Under the pieces are notes generated by a model. It was given only the letters and a program-made list of their open reading frames with translations. It had not been told where the DNA came from and made no database searches. Of a stretch of 6,890 nucleotides of DNA, positions 1-6,083 are shown in pieces. The position numbers were made by a program, and so were the translations under genes. Every line of letters begins with the position of its first letter. Position 1 is the stretch's first letter. The stretch is from Acidimicrobiales bacterium. GTDB lineage: Bacteria > Actinomycetota > Acidimicrobiia > Acidimicrobiales > UBA8190. Location of the stretch: positions 1 through 6,890 of the forward strand of contig JASHZK010000119.1 in the NCBI GenBank assembly GCA_030042575.1, written 5' to 3'.

Positions 1-321
1 GCCGACGCCCTCCTCGGCGCCACCACGCCCACCACTGCCTTTGCCCTGGGCGACAGGGTCCAGGACCCGTGGTCGATGTACCTGTCGGACGTCTTCTCGG
101 TCCCCTCGAACCTGGCCGGTGACCCTGCCATCAGCGTGCCCTTCGGCGCCGACGACGCCGGCCTGCCCATCGGCGTGCAGGTTCTGGGCCCCGCCCTGGG
201 TGAATCCATGCTGATTCGCGCCGCCGCCGTGCTGGAAGGAGAGGCACCGGTATCGCCTGCACCGCGCCTGGCCGATGCGGCGTTGCTGGCAGACCTCGAC
301 GGTCGAGCCGGTGCCCCGTGA
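1..321 (+). CDS. gatA: GatA, C-terminal part (Asp/Glu-tRNA amidotransferase subunit A)
   Basis: The reading frame is open from the first base and ends at a TGA (319-321), so only the last 106 residues are present; GatA is normally about 480-500 residues. GatA is the amidase-family glutaminase of GatCAB, which releases ammonia from glutamine to amidate misacylated Glu-tRNA(Gln) or Asp-tRNA(Asn) in the cytoplasm. The visible part carries the typical GatA C-terminal signature: a DALLGATTPTTAF segment, then YLSDVFSVPSNLAGDPAISV, then LPIGVQVLGPALGE, the conserved close of the amidase fold. The Ser-cisSer-Lys catalytic triad lies upstream of the window and cannot be checked. The last 20 or so residues are Ala/Asp-rich and not conserved. 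gatB follows 19 bases later on the same strand, so co-transcription is likely. Confidence 0.95.
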   Translation, partial: ADALLGATTPTTAFALGDRVQDPWSMYLSDVFSVPSNLAGDPAISVPFGADDAGLPIGVQVLGPALGESMLIRAAAVLEGEAPVSPAPRLADAALLADLDGRAGAP

Positions 322-328
322 GCCGGTC

Positions 329-334
329 GGGAGG
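329..334 (+). promoter_or_regulatory. Shine-Dalgarno site that sets the gatB start
   Basis: GGGAGG lies six bases before the GTG at 341, in the short gap after the gatA stop. This favours the GTG over the in-frame ATG at 275, which would sit inside gatA and add 22 non-conserved residues. Confidence 0.7.
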
Positions 335-340
335 CGCCCG

Positions 341-1783
341 GTGAACGGCGGCTCAGGCTACGAGCCCGTGATCGGCCTCGAGGTGCACTGCGAGCTGCGC
401 ACGGCGACGAAGCTCTTCTGCGGGTGTCGCAACGCCTTCGGCGACGAGCCCAACACCAACGTCTGCCCGGTGTGCCTGGGTCTTCCGGGCTCGCTGCCCG
501 TGCTCAATGCCGGCGCTGTGGAGCTGGCCATGCGCATCGGCACTGCCCTGAGCTGCGAGGTGCGGCCTTCGACCTTCCACCGGAAGAACTACTTCTATCC
601 CGACATGCCCAAGGACTATCAGATCAGCCAGTACGACGAGCCCATCAATGTCAACGGCCACCTCGAGTTGCGTGACGGGAACCGGATCGGAATCGTGCGG
701 GCCCATCTGGAGGAGGACACCGGGAAGACGACTCACATCGGCGGCGGGGGCCGCATCCACGACGCCGACCATTCCCTGGTCGACTACAACCGGGCCGGTG
801 TTCCCCTGGTGGAAATCGTCTCGGCTCCCGACCTGCGATCGGCTGCCCAAGCCCGCGAGTACGTGGTCGAGCTGCGTTCGATCCTGGTAGCCACCCAGGC
901 GTCGGACGGGCGTATGGAGGAGGGATCCATGCGGGTCGACGCCAACGTATCGGTGCGACCGGTCGGGTCGGCGGAGTTGGGGACGAGGTGCGAGATCAAG
1001 AACCTCAATTCCATTCGGTCGCTCGTGAGGGCGATCGAGCACGAGACCACGCGCCAGGCAGAGGTGCTCGAATCGGGCGGCAAGGTCGCTCAGGAAACCC
1101 GGCACTGGGACGAGGAGGCGGGCCGCACCGTGGCACTGCGTTCGAAAGAGGAGGCTTTCGACTACCGCTACTTCCCCGAGCCGGACCTGGTCCCGCTGGC
1201 CCCCGACGCCCGCTGGCAGAAGGACGTCGCCTCGGCGTTGCCCCCCATGCCCGCGGCCCGGAGAGCCCGGCTCCGGGAGCTGGTCGCCCATGCGAGTCCG
1301 GTCACCGTGGCCCAGGAGGACCAGATCGCCACCGTGGTGGAGGACGATCTCGACCAACTGGTTCTGGCTGCCACCGGCGCCGGCGTCGGGCCAGCCCTGG
1401 CGCTGGCCCGGACGGCCAACGAGGCCTCCGCCCTCCCTGACGCTGCCAAGGAGCTCGCCCCCGCCGCCTACGCGCAGCTGCTCGAGATGGAGGAGCGTGG
1501 CGAGCTCACGGCCACCCAGGTCAAGGCGGTGCTTCCCCACCTCTTGGGGCATCGAGGCGACCCGGCGGACATCGCCCGCCGAATGGGCTTCGAGGCGTTG
1601 AGCGTCGAATCGCTCGAGGCTGAGGTGGCCAGGGTCGTCGACGAGCACCCAGCCGAATGGGAGCGCTTCAAAGCCGGGGAGGACAGGCTGTCCGGGTTCT
1701 TCATCGGGGAGGTGATGAAGGCCACCGGTCAGAAGGCAGACGGCAAGGCGGTAGTGGCCGAGCTGCGCCGCCTGCGAGGCTGA
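341..1783 (+). CDS. gatB: GatB, Asp/Glu-tRNA(Asn/Gln) amidotransferase subunit B
   Basis: From the GTG at 341 the protein is 480 residues, normal for GatB. GatB binds the misacylated tRNA, phosphorylates the glutamyl or aspartyl end with ATP and uses ammonia channelled from GatA. Conserved blocks appear in order: VIGLEVHCEL near the start; cysteines C27, C29, C42 and C45, which match the four-Cys zinc site known in some GatB proteins; HRKNYFYPDMPKDYQ (from residue 80); HLEEDTGK (to about 129); the family signature VDYNRAGVPLVEI (about 147-159); DGRMEEGSMRVDANVS; CEIKNLNS; and RHWDEEAGRT. The last 150 or so residues form the helical and YqeY-like tail domain that grips tRNA, including LSGFFIGEVMKATGQKADGK near the end. 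The start is chosen on the SD at 329-334 and on where conservation begins. No damage is seen. Confidence 0.96.
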   Translation: MNGGSGYEPVIGLEVHCELRTATKLFCGCRNAFGDEPNTNVCPVCLGLPGSLPVLNAGAVELAMRIGTALSCEVRPSTFHRKNYFYPDMPKDYQISQYDEPINVNGHLELRDGNRIGIVRAHLEEDTGKTTHIGGGGRIHDADHSLVDYNRAGVPLVEIVSAPDLRSAAQAREYVVELRSILVATQASDGRMEEGSMRVDANVSVRPVGSAELGTRCEIKNLNSIRSLVRAIEHETTRQAEVLESGGKVAQETRHWDEEAGRTVALRSKEEAFDYRYFPEPDLVPLAPDARWQKDVASALPPMPAARRARLRELVAHASPVTVAQEDQIATVVEDDLDQLVLAATGAGVGPALALARTANEASALPDAAKELAPAAYAQLLEMEERGELTATQVKAVLPHLLGHRGDPADIARRMGFEALSVESLEAEVARVVDEHPAEWERFKAGEDRLSGFFIGEVMKATGQKADGKAVVAELRRLRG

Positions 1784-1798
1784 GCCGCCTCTCGGCTT
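1783..1798 (+). other. Small hairpin just after gatB
   Basis: AGCCG (1783-1787) and CGGCT (1793-1797) form a five-pair stem with a five-base loop directly at the gatB stop codon. No T-run follows, so it is not a convincing terminator. It may only protect the gatB 3' end or weakly separate gatB from the next gene. The 46-base gap otherwise holds only the presumed ribosome-binding sequence of the downstream gene, GGCGAGG at 1815-1821. Confidence 0.3.
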
Positions 1799-1829
1799 CG
1801 CTGTTACACCCGGAGGCGAGGCTGTCCGC

Positions 1830-3152
1830 ATGGGTCTCGCAGCTGGTACCGCACATGCCGACGCCGTCGACGTCGCCGACGCTTGCACCGGGCCCGGTGA
1901 CGCCGGCTCCTCCGGGGGGTACGGCGAGCCCGTCGACACCGGCGCCATCGCCCGTCTCGAGCGCGCTCTCGCCATCGTGCAGAGCGTGGTGGCCGAGGCG
2001 GATCCGAAACGGGTGACCGGAGAAGACGCCGCCAGCGTCCTCGAAAGGCTGGTCAAGCTGGAGCGGGCCGTGGCCGCCGGCAAGCTGGGTTTCGCCCAGA
2101 GGGCGGCCGAATGCATGAAGTGGAGGGAGCAGGGCCACCGCTCGGCTGCGGACTGGCTGGCCCAGAAGACGAAGAGCTCGATCGGCGAGGCCATCTCCAC
2201 CCTCGAGACGGCACGGACCCTGCCTGCGCTGCCGGCCACCAGAGAGGCCCTGCGGAGCGGGACCTTGTCGGTTCAGCAGACACGCGAGATCGCCATGGCG
2301 GCATCGGCCGACCCGAGATCGGAGGCCGACCTCATCGAGGCCGCCGGGTACCTGAGCCTGAAGGGCCTGCAGTACCGGGCCCGGCTGGTCAAGATGAACA
2401 CCGTCGATCAGGCCGAGCAGGTGACCGGCATCCGCAAGGGCCGGTTCCTCCGACACTGGTTCGATCACGAGGGCGCCTTCCACCTTCACACCCGCCTGAC
2501 CCCCGATTGCGGCGCCGAGGTGATCTCCAACGTCCGGAGTCGGGCCCTCTTCGTCGCCGAAGAAGCGCTTCATGCCGGCGTCGTGGCCGAGTCGCGGGAA
2601 TGCTACGAGGCCGACGCCCTCGTGGCGCTGGTCGTCGGAGACGTGCGCCAGGACACCTTCCGGGGCCATATCGGCGGTAGGCGCCGTCAACCCGATCTCG
2701 TCTACCACGTCAACCTCGAAGCCCTCCACTGCGGCCGGGTGGAGGAAGGCGAGCTGTGCGAGGTGCCGGGGGTGGGACCGGTCCCCCTGGCCGCCATCGA
2801 GAACGTGGTCGGTGACGCAACGGCCAGGCTCGTGATCGACAGCGGCGTCGACGTCACAACCGTGTGCCACCTCGGTCGCACCGTGCCCAGCCACGTGGAG
2901 ACGGCGCTCGAGGCGAGGGACCGTACCTGCGTGGTCCCCGGGTGCGACGTGAGCCTCAGCCTCGAGATCGACCACTGGAAGGTCCCCTTCGCCAAAGGCG
3001 GAAGCACCGAACTTTGGAACCTGGCGCGTCTGTGCCGCTTCCACCACCAGATGAAGACCTATGACGGTTACGAGTTGCGCGGAGGCCCGGGCCGCTGGGA
3101 ATGGGTGCCTCCTCCAGGTGCCTCGGCCGACATCCTCGGCAGAGGGCCGTAG
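1830..3152 (+). CDS. DUF222 (13E12 repeat family) protein with C-terminal HNH endonuclease domain
   Basis: A 440-residue protein, usual for the actinobacterial DUF222-HNH family. Residues 1-40 are low-complexity Ala/Gly/Asp. Residues about 40-300 form the helical DUF222 part, with an [20 protein letters not shown] helix and the typical [13 protein letters not shown] segment. The C-terminus is a clear HNH module: C367-VVPG-C372, D381-H382, then WN (N397), LC (C402) and FHH (H405-H406), continuing into KTYDGYEL and a WEW motif. The Cys pair plus C402 and a His could hold a structural zinc; H382, N397 and H405 or H406 would form the metal-dependent nuclease site. All key residues are present, so DNA cleavage is plausible, but the family's biological role is not settled. 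Members occur in many copies per actinobacterial genome. The ATG at 1830 is the first start in frame, with a modest SD (GGCGAGG, eight bases upstream). The gene lies between gatB and ilvD on their strand. Its TAG stop is shared with the putative ilvD -10 box. Confidence 0.9.
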   Translation: MGLAAGTAHADAVDVADACTGPGDAGSSGGYGEPVDTGAIARLERALAIVQSVVAEADPKRVTGEDAASVLERLVKLERAVAAGKLGFAQRAAECMKWREQGHRSAADWLAQKTKSSIGEAISTLETARTLPALPATREALRSGTLSVQQTREIAMAASADPRSEADLIEAAGYLSLKGLQYRARLVKMNTVDQAEQVTGIRKGRFLRHWFDHEGAFHLHTRLTPDCGAEVISNVRSRALFVAEEALHAGVVAESRECYEADALVALVVGDVRQDTFRGHIGGRRRQPDLVYHVNLEALHCGRVEEGELCEVPGVGPVPLAAIENVVGDATARLVIDSGVDVTTVCHLGRTVPSHVETALEARDRTCVVPGCDVSLSLEIDHWKVPFAKGGSTELWNLARLCRFHHQMKTYDGYELRGGPGRWEWVPPPGASADILGRGP

Positions 3153-3155
3153 TCT
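3127..3155 (+). promoter_or_regulatory. Putative sigma70-type promoter of ilvD (leaderless)
   Basis: CCGACA (3127-3132; four of six match TTGACA, including the whole GACA end), exactly 17 bases, then TAGTCT (3150-3155), matching the actinobacterial -10 consensus TAnnnT. Seven bases separate the -10 from the ilvD ATG, so transcription would start at or next to that ATG, the pattern of leaderless actinobacterial genes. No SD lies at a usable distance before ilvD, which agrees. The first three bases of the -10 are the TAG stop of the HNH gene. Base pattern only; no start-site data. Confidence 0.6.
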
Positions 3156-3162
3156 TGGCCCC

Positions 3163-4878
3163 ATGACAGAGCCCGAGGGTTCCGGTGGTTCCCCGCTGAA
3201 TCAGCGGAGCATGAAGATCCGAAGCTACGAAGTCACCGACGGACCGGCCCGCGCCCCGGCGCGGGCCATGTTGCGCGCCATCGGCATGACCGACGCCGAC
3301 TGGGACAAGCCACAGGTGGCGGTGGCCTCTTCCTGGAACGAGGTGACTCCCTGCAACCTCCCGCTCGATCGGCTGGCCAAGGAGGCCAAGGTCGGTGTGC
3401 GCCGGGCGGGCGGTTTTCCCATCGAGTTCGTGACCATCGCCGTCTCCGACGGCATCTCCATGGGTCACGAGGGCATGCGGGCCTCGCTCGTCTCTCGCGA
3501 GATCATCGCCGACTCCGTCGAGATCATGATGCACGCCGAGCGCTTCGACGCCATGGTCACCCTGGCCGGATGTGACAAGTCCCTACCGGGCATGCTCATG
3601 GCGGCTGCCCGACTCGACCTGCCGTCGGTCTTCCTCTACGGCGGGACCATCATGCCTGGCCACGCCGGCGACCAGGTGCTCGACATCGTGAGCGTCTTCG
3701 AAGCCGTCGGTGCTCACGCCACCGGTGCCCTCAGCGACGCCGAGTTGTCGCTCATCGAACACAATGCCTGTCCCACAGCAGGGTCCTGTGCCGGCATGTT
3801 CACCGCCAACACCATGGCCGCCGTCGCCGAGGCCCTGGGCATGTCCCTGCCCGGGTCCGCCACCCCCCCCGCAGTCGACCCACGACGCGACCAACTGGCC
3901 TCGGAGTCCGGGCGAGCCGTGATCGGTCTTCTGGCCGGCGGGATTCGCCCTCGTCACATCATGACCAAGGAGGCCTTCGAGAACGCCATCGCCGTCGTCA
4001 TGGCCCTGGGGGGGTCCACGAACGCCGTCCTCCACCTCATGGCCATCGCCAACGAGGCCCGAGTCGAGCTCACCCTGGACGACTTCGATCGCGTCGGGTC
4101 CCGCGTTCCCCACATCGCCGACACCAAGCCCCATGGCCGGTACCACATGGTGGACGTCGACCGAGTCGGCGGGCTCCCAGTGGTCTTGCGGGAGCTGCTC
4201 GAGGCCGGGCTCCTGCACGGCGAGTGCCTCACCGTCACCGGCCGCAGCCTGGCCGAGAACCTGACTGCCACCGACCCTCCGGCGCCTGACGGCGAGGTGA
4301 TCCATCCCCTCCGCGCCCCGATCCACGCCGACGGCGGAATCGCCGTGTTGTGTGGCTCGCTGGCCCCCAAGGGCTCGGTGGTGAAGGTGGCCGGCATCGA
4401 CCAACCTCGCTTCGAGGGGAGGGCCAGGGTGTTCGACGGCGAGCAGGACGCCCTCGATGTCATCCTGGCAGGGGCCATCGAGCCCGGCACGGTGGTGGTG
4501 ATCCGCTACGAAGGGCCCAAGGGTGGTCCGGGTATGCGGGAGATGCTGGCGGTGACCGGTGCCATGAAGGGGGCCGGGCGCGCCGCCGATTGCGCCTTGG
4601 TGACCGACGGCCGGTTCTCAGGTGGGACCCACGGCTACTGCGTGGGTCACGTCGCCCCCGAAGCGGTCGACGGTGGACCGATCGCCCTGGTCGCCGACGG
4701 GGACCGCATCGTGATCGACGTGCCCTCCAGGCGCATCGACCTGGCCGTGGGTGAAGCCGAGATCGAGCGGCGGCGTCAGGGGTGGAAGCGCCCAGAGCCG
4801 CGTTACAGCAGCGGTGTGCTGGCCAAGTACGCCCGCCTGGTGACCGGAGCCGATCGCGGTGCCGTCACCGAGCCGTGA
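3163..4878 (+). CDS. ilvD: Dihydroxyacid dehydratase (IlvD)
   Basis: A 571-residue protein of normal length. It dehydrates 2,3-dihydroxy-isovalerate and 2,3-dihydroxy-3-methylvalerate to the 2-keto acids, the step before transamination in Val and Ile synthesis (EC 4.2.1.9). The three cysteines that hold the Fe-S cluster in this family are visible: C64 (TPCNL), C137 (GCDKSLPGM) and C209 ([11 protein letters not shown]). D96 ([10 protein letters not shown]) and D138 fit the Mg site, K139 fits the lysine that is carbamylated in known structures, and S486 ([10 protein letters not shown]) fits the catalytic serine. The [11 protein letters not shown] and [11 protein letters not shown] blocks are intact. 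The start at 3163 is chosen for its promoter-like upstream sequence; an in-frame ATG at 3211 has GGAG only one base away and would begin just before the conserved RSYEVTDG. Ten bases separate it from the HNH gene. Its last 14 bases overlap the convergent methyltransferase gene. Confidence 0.96.
   Translation: MTEPEGSGGSPLNQRSMKIRSYEVTDGPARAPARAMLRAIGMTDADWDKPQVAVASSWNEVTPCNLPLDRLAKEAKVGVRRAGGFPIEFVTIAVSDGISMGHEGMRASLVSREIIADSVEIMMHAERFDAMVTLAGCDKSLPGMLMAAARLDLPSVFLYGGTIMPGHAGDQVLDIVSVFEAVGAHATGALSDAELSLIEHNACPTAGSCAGMFTANTMAAVAEALGMSLPGSATPPAVDPRRDQLASESGRAVIGLLAGGIRPRHIMTKEAFENAIAVVMALGGSTNAVLHLMAIANEARVELTLDDFDRVGSRVPHIADTKPHGRYHMVDVDRVGGLPVVLRELLEAGLLHGECLTVTGRSLAENLTATDPPAPDGEVIHPLRAPIHADGGIAVLCGSLAPKGSVVKVAGIDQPRFEGRARVFDGEQDALDVILAGAIEPGTVVVIRYEGPKGGPGMREMLAVTGAMKGAGRAADCALVTDGRFSGGTHGYCVGHVAPEAVDGGPIALVADGDRIVIDVPSRRIDLAVGEAEIERRRQGWKRPEPRYSSGVLAKYARLVTGADRGAVTEP
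3193..3207. repeat. Perfect 7-bp inverted repeat in the 5' end of ilvD
   Basis: CCGCTGA and TCAGCGG flank a single A. The site starts 31 bases into ilvD, just before the alternative ATG at 3211. It could be an operator-like palindrome downstream of the promoter or an mRNA hairpin. A 7-bp inverted repeat is expected a few times by chance in a window of this size, so only its position makes it notable. Confidence 0.3.
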
Positions 4879-5659
4879 GATCGGGGCCGGTGCCGGAGTC
4901 GGCCTGTCGGACGGCCCGGAAGCAGCTCGTCACGTAAGGGACCTCGATCACCGACTTTCGGGCGAGGTCGGGGTGGGTGCGAACGAGCTCGGCCACCTGA
5001 TCCAGCACGGCTTGGCGGTCCCTGTCGTCGAGCACCAGGATCTTGCTGCGGGTGGCCACGAGATCGATCACGTCGGACGGCGTGAGCTCCTGGTTCCAGG
5101 AGAACTGGCGCACCGCGCCACCCTCGAAGGGTGAACCGCTCGGCAACGCCACCCGGCGGTTCCGTGCCCCTGTGCGGTCGTCTCCTCGGATGAGGGCGCC
5201 GAGCGCCGCCATCCACGTGGAACGCTCGTCCCGGAGGTTCCACAGCAGTCCGAGCGTCCCTCCCGGTCGCAATACCCGGGCCACCTCGGCGGCAGCGGTG
5301 TCGGGATCCACCCAGTGCCACATCTGCCCGCCGAGCACGGCGTCGACGTCGGCGGTGTCGAGCGGCAGCTCCTCGGCTCGTCCCTCGCGCACATCGATCC
5401 CGGAGACCTGCTCGCTCAGGACCCGGCGCATCTGCGGGTCGGGCTCGACGGCCACCACGTCCAATCCCAACGAGACCAGCGTCCGGCTCAGCGCCCCGGT
5501 CCCCGCTCCTACGTCGAGGACACGACTGGCTCCTTCGGTGAGGAGCCAGGTGACCGCCTCCGAGGGGTAGCCGGGCCGCACCCGGGCATAGGTCTCGGCC
5601 ACGGCGCCAAACGCCCGTGCCCGGGCTCGCCACTCAGTCAGTTCGTCCTGATTGCCCAC
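4865..5659 (-). CDS. Class I SAM-dependent methyltransferase, substrate unknown
   Basis: From the GTG at 5659 the protein is 264 residues, typical of stand-alone small-molecule methyltransferases of the Methyltransf_11 type. It opens with [16 protein letters not shown] (about residues 17-32). Motif [10 protein letters not shown] (47-55), binds SAM. The acidic end of strand 2 is VVAVEPDP (E72, ribose hydroxyls). [16 protein letters not shown] (about 104-119) holds the Q-x-x-HW motif shared with trans-aconitate methyltransferase-like and related yeast enzymes, and [14 protein letters not shown] follows. The C-terminal 100 or so residues, which would set the substrate, match nothing I can name. 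GGAGG lies six bases before the GTG; an in-frame ATG at 5833 would add 58 Arg/Pro-rich, non-conserved residues with a poor SD. It is transcribed towards ilvD and its stop lies inside the ilvD 3' end. No cofactor or pathway link to the ilv genes is evident. Confidence 0.88.
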   Translation of the reverse strand: MGNQDELTEWRARARAFGAVAETYARVRPGYPSEAVTWLLTEGASRVLDVGAGTGALSRTLVSLGLDVVAVEPDPQMRRVLSEQVSGIDVREGRAEELPLDTADVDAVLGGQMWHWVDPDTAAAEVARVLRPGGTLGLLWNLRDERSTWMAALGALIRGDDRTGARNRRVALPSGSPFEGGAVRQFSWNQELTPSDVIDLVATRSKILVLDDRDRQAVLDQVAELVRTHPDLARKSVIEVPYVTSCFRAVRQADSGTGPDLTAR

Positions 5660-5665
5660 GAACTG

Positions 5666-5670
5666 CCTCC
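5666..5670 (-). promoter_or_regulatory. Shine-Dalgarno site that sets the methyltransferase start
   Basis: On the minus strand this reads GGAGG, six bases before the GTG at 5659. It is the best SD in the upstream region and decides against the longer reading frame that continues to 5851. Confidence 0.75.
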
Positions 5671-5825
5671 GCTGCCGGCCGCAGAGGTTCCGCCCGGCCC
5701 CCGGCTTCGGACTCGATCTCCGATCTGAGCTTCGGCCGGACCTGGCCTGGCGTCGATCGGACGGGCTCAAAGCTACGGGCACCGGCTGGCCGACCGCCAG
5801 ATGGCGGGCCAGGCCGACCAGTGGC

Positions 5826-5854
5826 TTGCTCATGGGCGCTTCTCGTGGCACACT
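5826..5854 (+). promoter_or_regulatory. Weak promoter candidate for the ilvB leader transcript
   Basis: TTGCTC (5826-5831), 17 bases, then CACACT (5849-5854). The -35 matches at TTG; the -10 matches only at the second A, fourth A and final T, and lacks the initial T. The spacing is right, and the start point would fall within a few bases of the leader ATG at 5864, which has no SD. The case rests on position as much as on sequence. Confidence 0.35.
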
Positions 5855-5863
5855 TCACCGAAC

Positions 5864-5902
5864 ATGTCCCGGCCCACCTCCGCTCTGGTAGTACTGACCT
5901 AG
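5864..5902 (+). CDS. Putative ilvB leader peptide, MSRPTSALVVLT
   Basis: A 12-codon ORF from ATG 5864 to TAG 5900-5902. Codons 8-11 are CTG GTA GTA CTG (Leu-Val-Val-Leu), so a third of the peptide is branched-chain amino acids in one block, placed four to seven codons from the end. GTA is a rare Val codon in this genome's style, where GTC and GTG dominate the neighbouring genes; that would make the pair more sensitive to Val-tRNA supply. Short leader peptides with Val/Leu runs control ilvBNC by attenuation in Corynebacterium glutamicum and related actinobacteria, and this ORF sits the same way relative to a terminator and ilvB. There is no SD, so it may be read from a leaderless transcript. 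It is too short for homology to prove; the evidence is composition, position and the structures downstream. Confidence 0.75.
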   Translation: MSRPTSALVVLT

Positions 5903-5934
5903 CGCACGTCGCCTTCCCGCGGTTGCGTGCGCTG
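5900..5934 (+). promoter_or_regulatory. Leader hairpin starting at the leader-peptide stop codon
   Basis: AGCGCACG (5901-5908) and CGTGCGCT (5926-5933) form eight perfect pairs, with possible G-U pairs at both ends. The stem begins within the TAG of the leader peptide and ends next to the terminator stem. A ribosome stalled on the Leu-Val-Val-Leu codons would reach over the 5' arm and block this hairpin, whereas one that has finished or left would allow it. That makes it a candidate switching element. Confidence 0.6.
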
Positions 5935-5959
5935 AGACCTCCCAAAGGGGAGGTCTTTT
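5935..5959 (+). terminator. Intrinsic terminator (attenuator) before ilvB
   Basis: AGACCTCCC (5935-5943) pairs perfectly with GGGAGGTCT (5948-5956) around an AAAG loop, giving nine pairs plus a possible G-U at the base. The 3' side runs into TTTT (5956-5959) and then GCTTT. It is the clearest terminator in the window. It lies 33 bases after the leader-peptide stop and 124 bases before ilvB, with no ordinary gene directly upstream on this strand that it could be ending. That fits an attenuator of ilvB. Confidence 0.85.
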
Positions 5960-5967
5960 GCTTTCAC

Positions 5968-5999
5968 GGGCGGTCTCTTGGCTTCCGGGACGACCGCCC
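5968..5999 (+). other. Second hairpin in the ilvB 5' untranslated region
   Basis: GGGCGGTC (5968-5975) and GACCGCCC (5992-5999) form eight perfect pairs around a 16-base loop, nine bases after the terminator T-run. No T-run follows, so it is not a second terminator. GGTCTC (5972-5977), overlapping its 5' arm, is also complementary to GAGACC (5934-5939) in the terminator stem, so read-through RNA could refold. Confidence 0.45.
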
Positions 6000-6037
6000 C
6001 ACCGATAACCCGAAGCGCGGATGACCGGGACGAAACC

Positions 6038-6065
6038 CCGAACTCCGACCACCGAAGTCCGACGA
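6038..6065 (+). repeat. Short imperfect tandem repeat in the ilvB leader
   Basis: Two adjacent 14-base units, CCGAACTCCGACCA and CCGAAGTCCGACGA, match at 12 of 14 positions. They lie 18 bases before the ilvB start. The function is unknown; the stretch looks poorly structured, which may keep the ribosome-binding site open. Confidence 0.4.
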
Positions 6066-6075
6066 CCAAACCTGC

Positions 6076-6080
6076 GAGGG
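6076..6080 (+). promoter_or_regulatory. Shine-Dalgarno-like site before ilvB
   Basis: GAGGG lies three bases before the ATG at 6084. The spacing is short but usable, and it is better than anything before the alternative in-frame ATG at 6021. Confidence 0.5.
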
Positions 6081-6083
6081 ACC

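Larger units (their letters stand above)
5660..6083. other. 424-base region between the methyltransferase and ilvB
   Basis: This region has no conventional gene on either strand. About 5671-5825 shows nothing I can assign apart from the methyltransferase SD. A minus-strand TAGCTT (5775-5770) could be a -10 for that gene but has no matching -35. From about 5826 onward the + strand holds the ilvB control region: promoter candidate, leader ORF, two hairpins around a terminator, and a short tandem repeat. Confidence 0.7.

Noticed and set aside
1786..1818. CGCCTC/GAGGCG stem that could hide the HNH ribosome-binding site
   Set aside because: It has only six pairs across a 21-base loop and competes with a tighter local hairpin; not convincing as a regulator.
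353..2239. Very long open frame on the minus strand across gatB and the HNH gene
   Set aside because: It lies antisense to two clear genes, shows no recognisable domain and has the low-complexity Arg/Gly/Pro/His composition typical of GC-rich shadow frames.
1701..3164. Long minus-strand frame opposite the HNH gene
   Set aside because: It mirrors a well-supported gene, has no motifs and does not respect gene boundaries; it runs from inside gatB to the ilvD start.
4803..5633. 276-residue minus-strand frame overlapping the methyltransferase
   Set aside because: It is a different frame of the same strand as the methyltransferase, rich in Arg/Gly/Ala, without the SAM-binding motifs that the chosen frame carries in the correct order.
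5660..5833. N-terminal extension of the methyltransferase from an ATG at 5833
   Set aside because: The extension is Arg/Pro-rich and unlike the family, its SD is poor, and the GTG at 5659 has an ideal SD close to where conservation begins.
5947..5960. GGGGAGG followed by TTG as a second small ORF start
   Set aside because: The G-rich run is the 3' arm of the terminator, and the resulting short frame shows no meaningful sequence.
5979..6009. Possible second ilvB promoter (TTGGCT, 19 bases, GATAAC)
   Set aside because: The spacer is long, the -10 lacks both terminal T residues, and the -35 lies in the loop of a hairpin; too weak to list.
6021..6083. Earlier in-frame ATG for ilvB
   Set aside because: There is no good SD, codon use differs from the rest of ilvB, and the stretch consists largely of a short tandem repeat. 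Some actinobacterial IlvB proteins do have N-terminal extensions, so it is not excluded.
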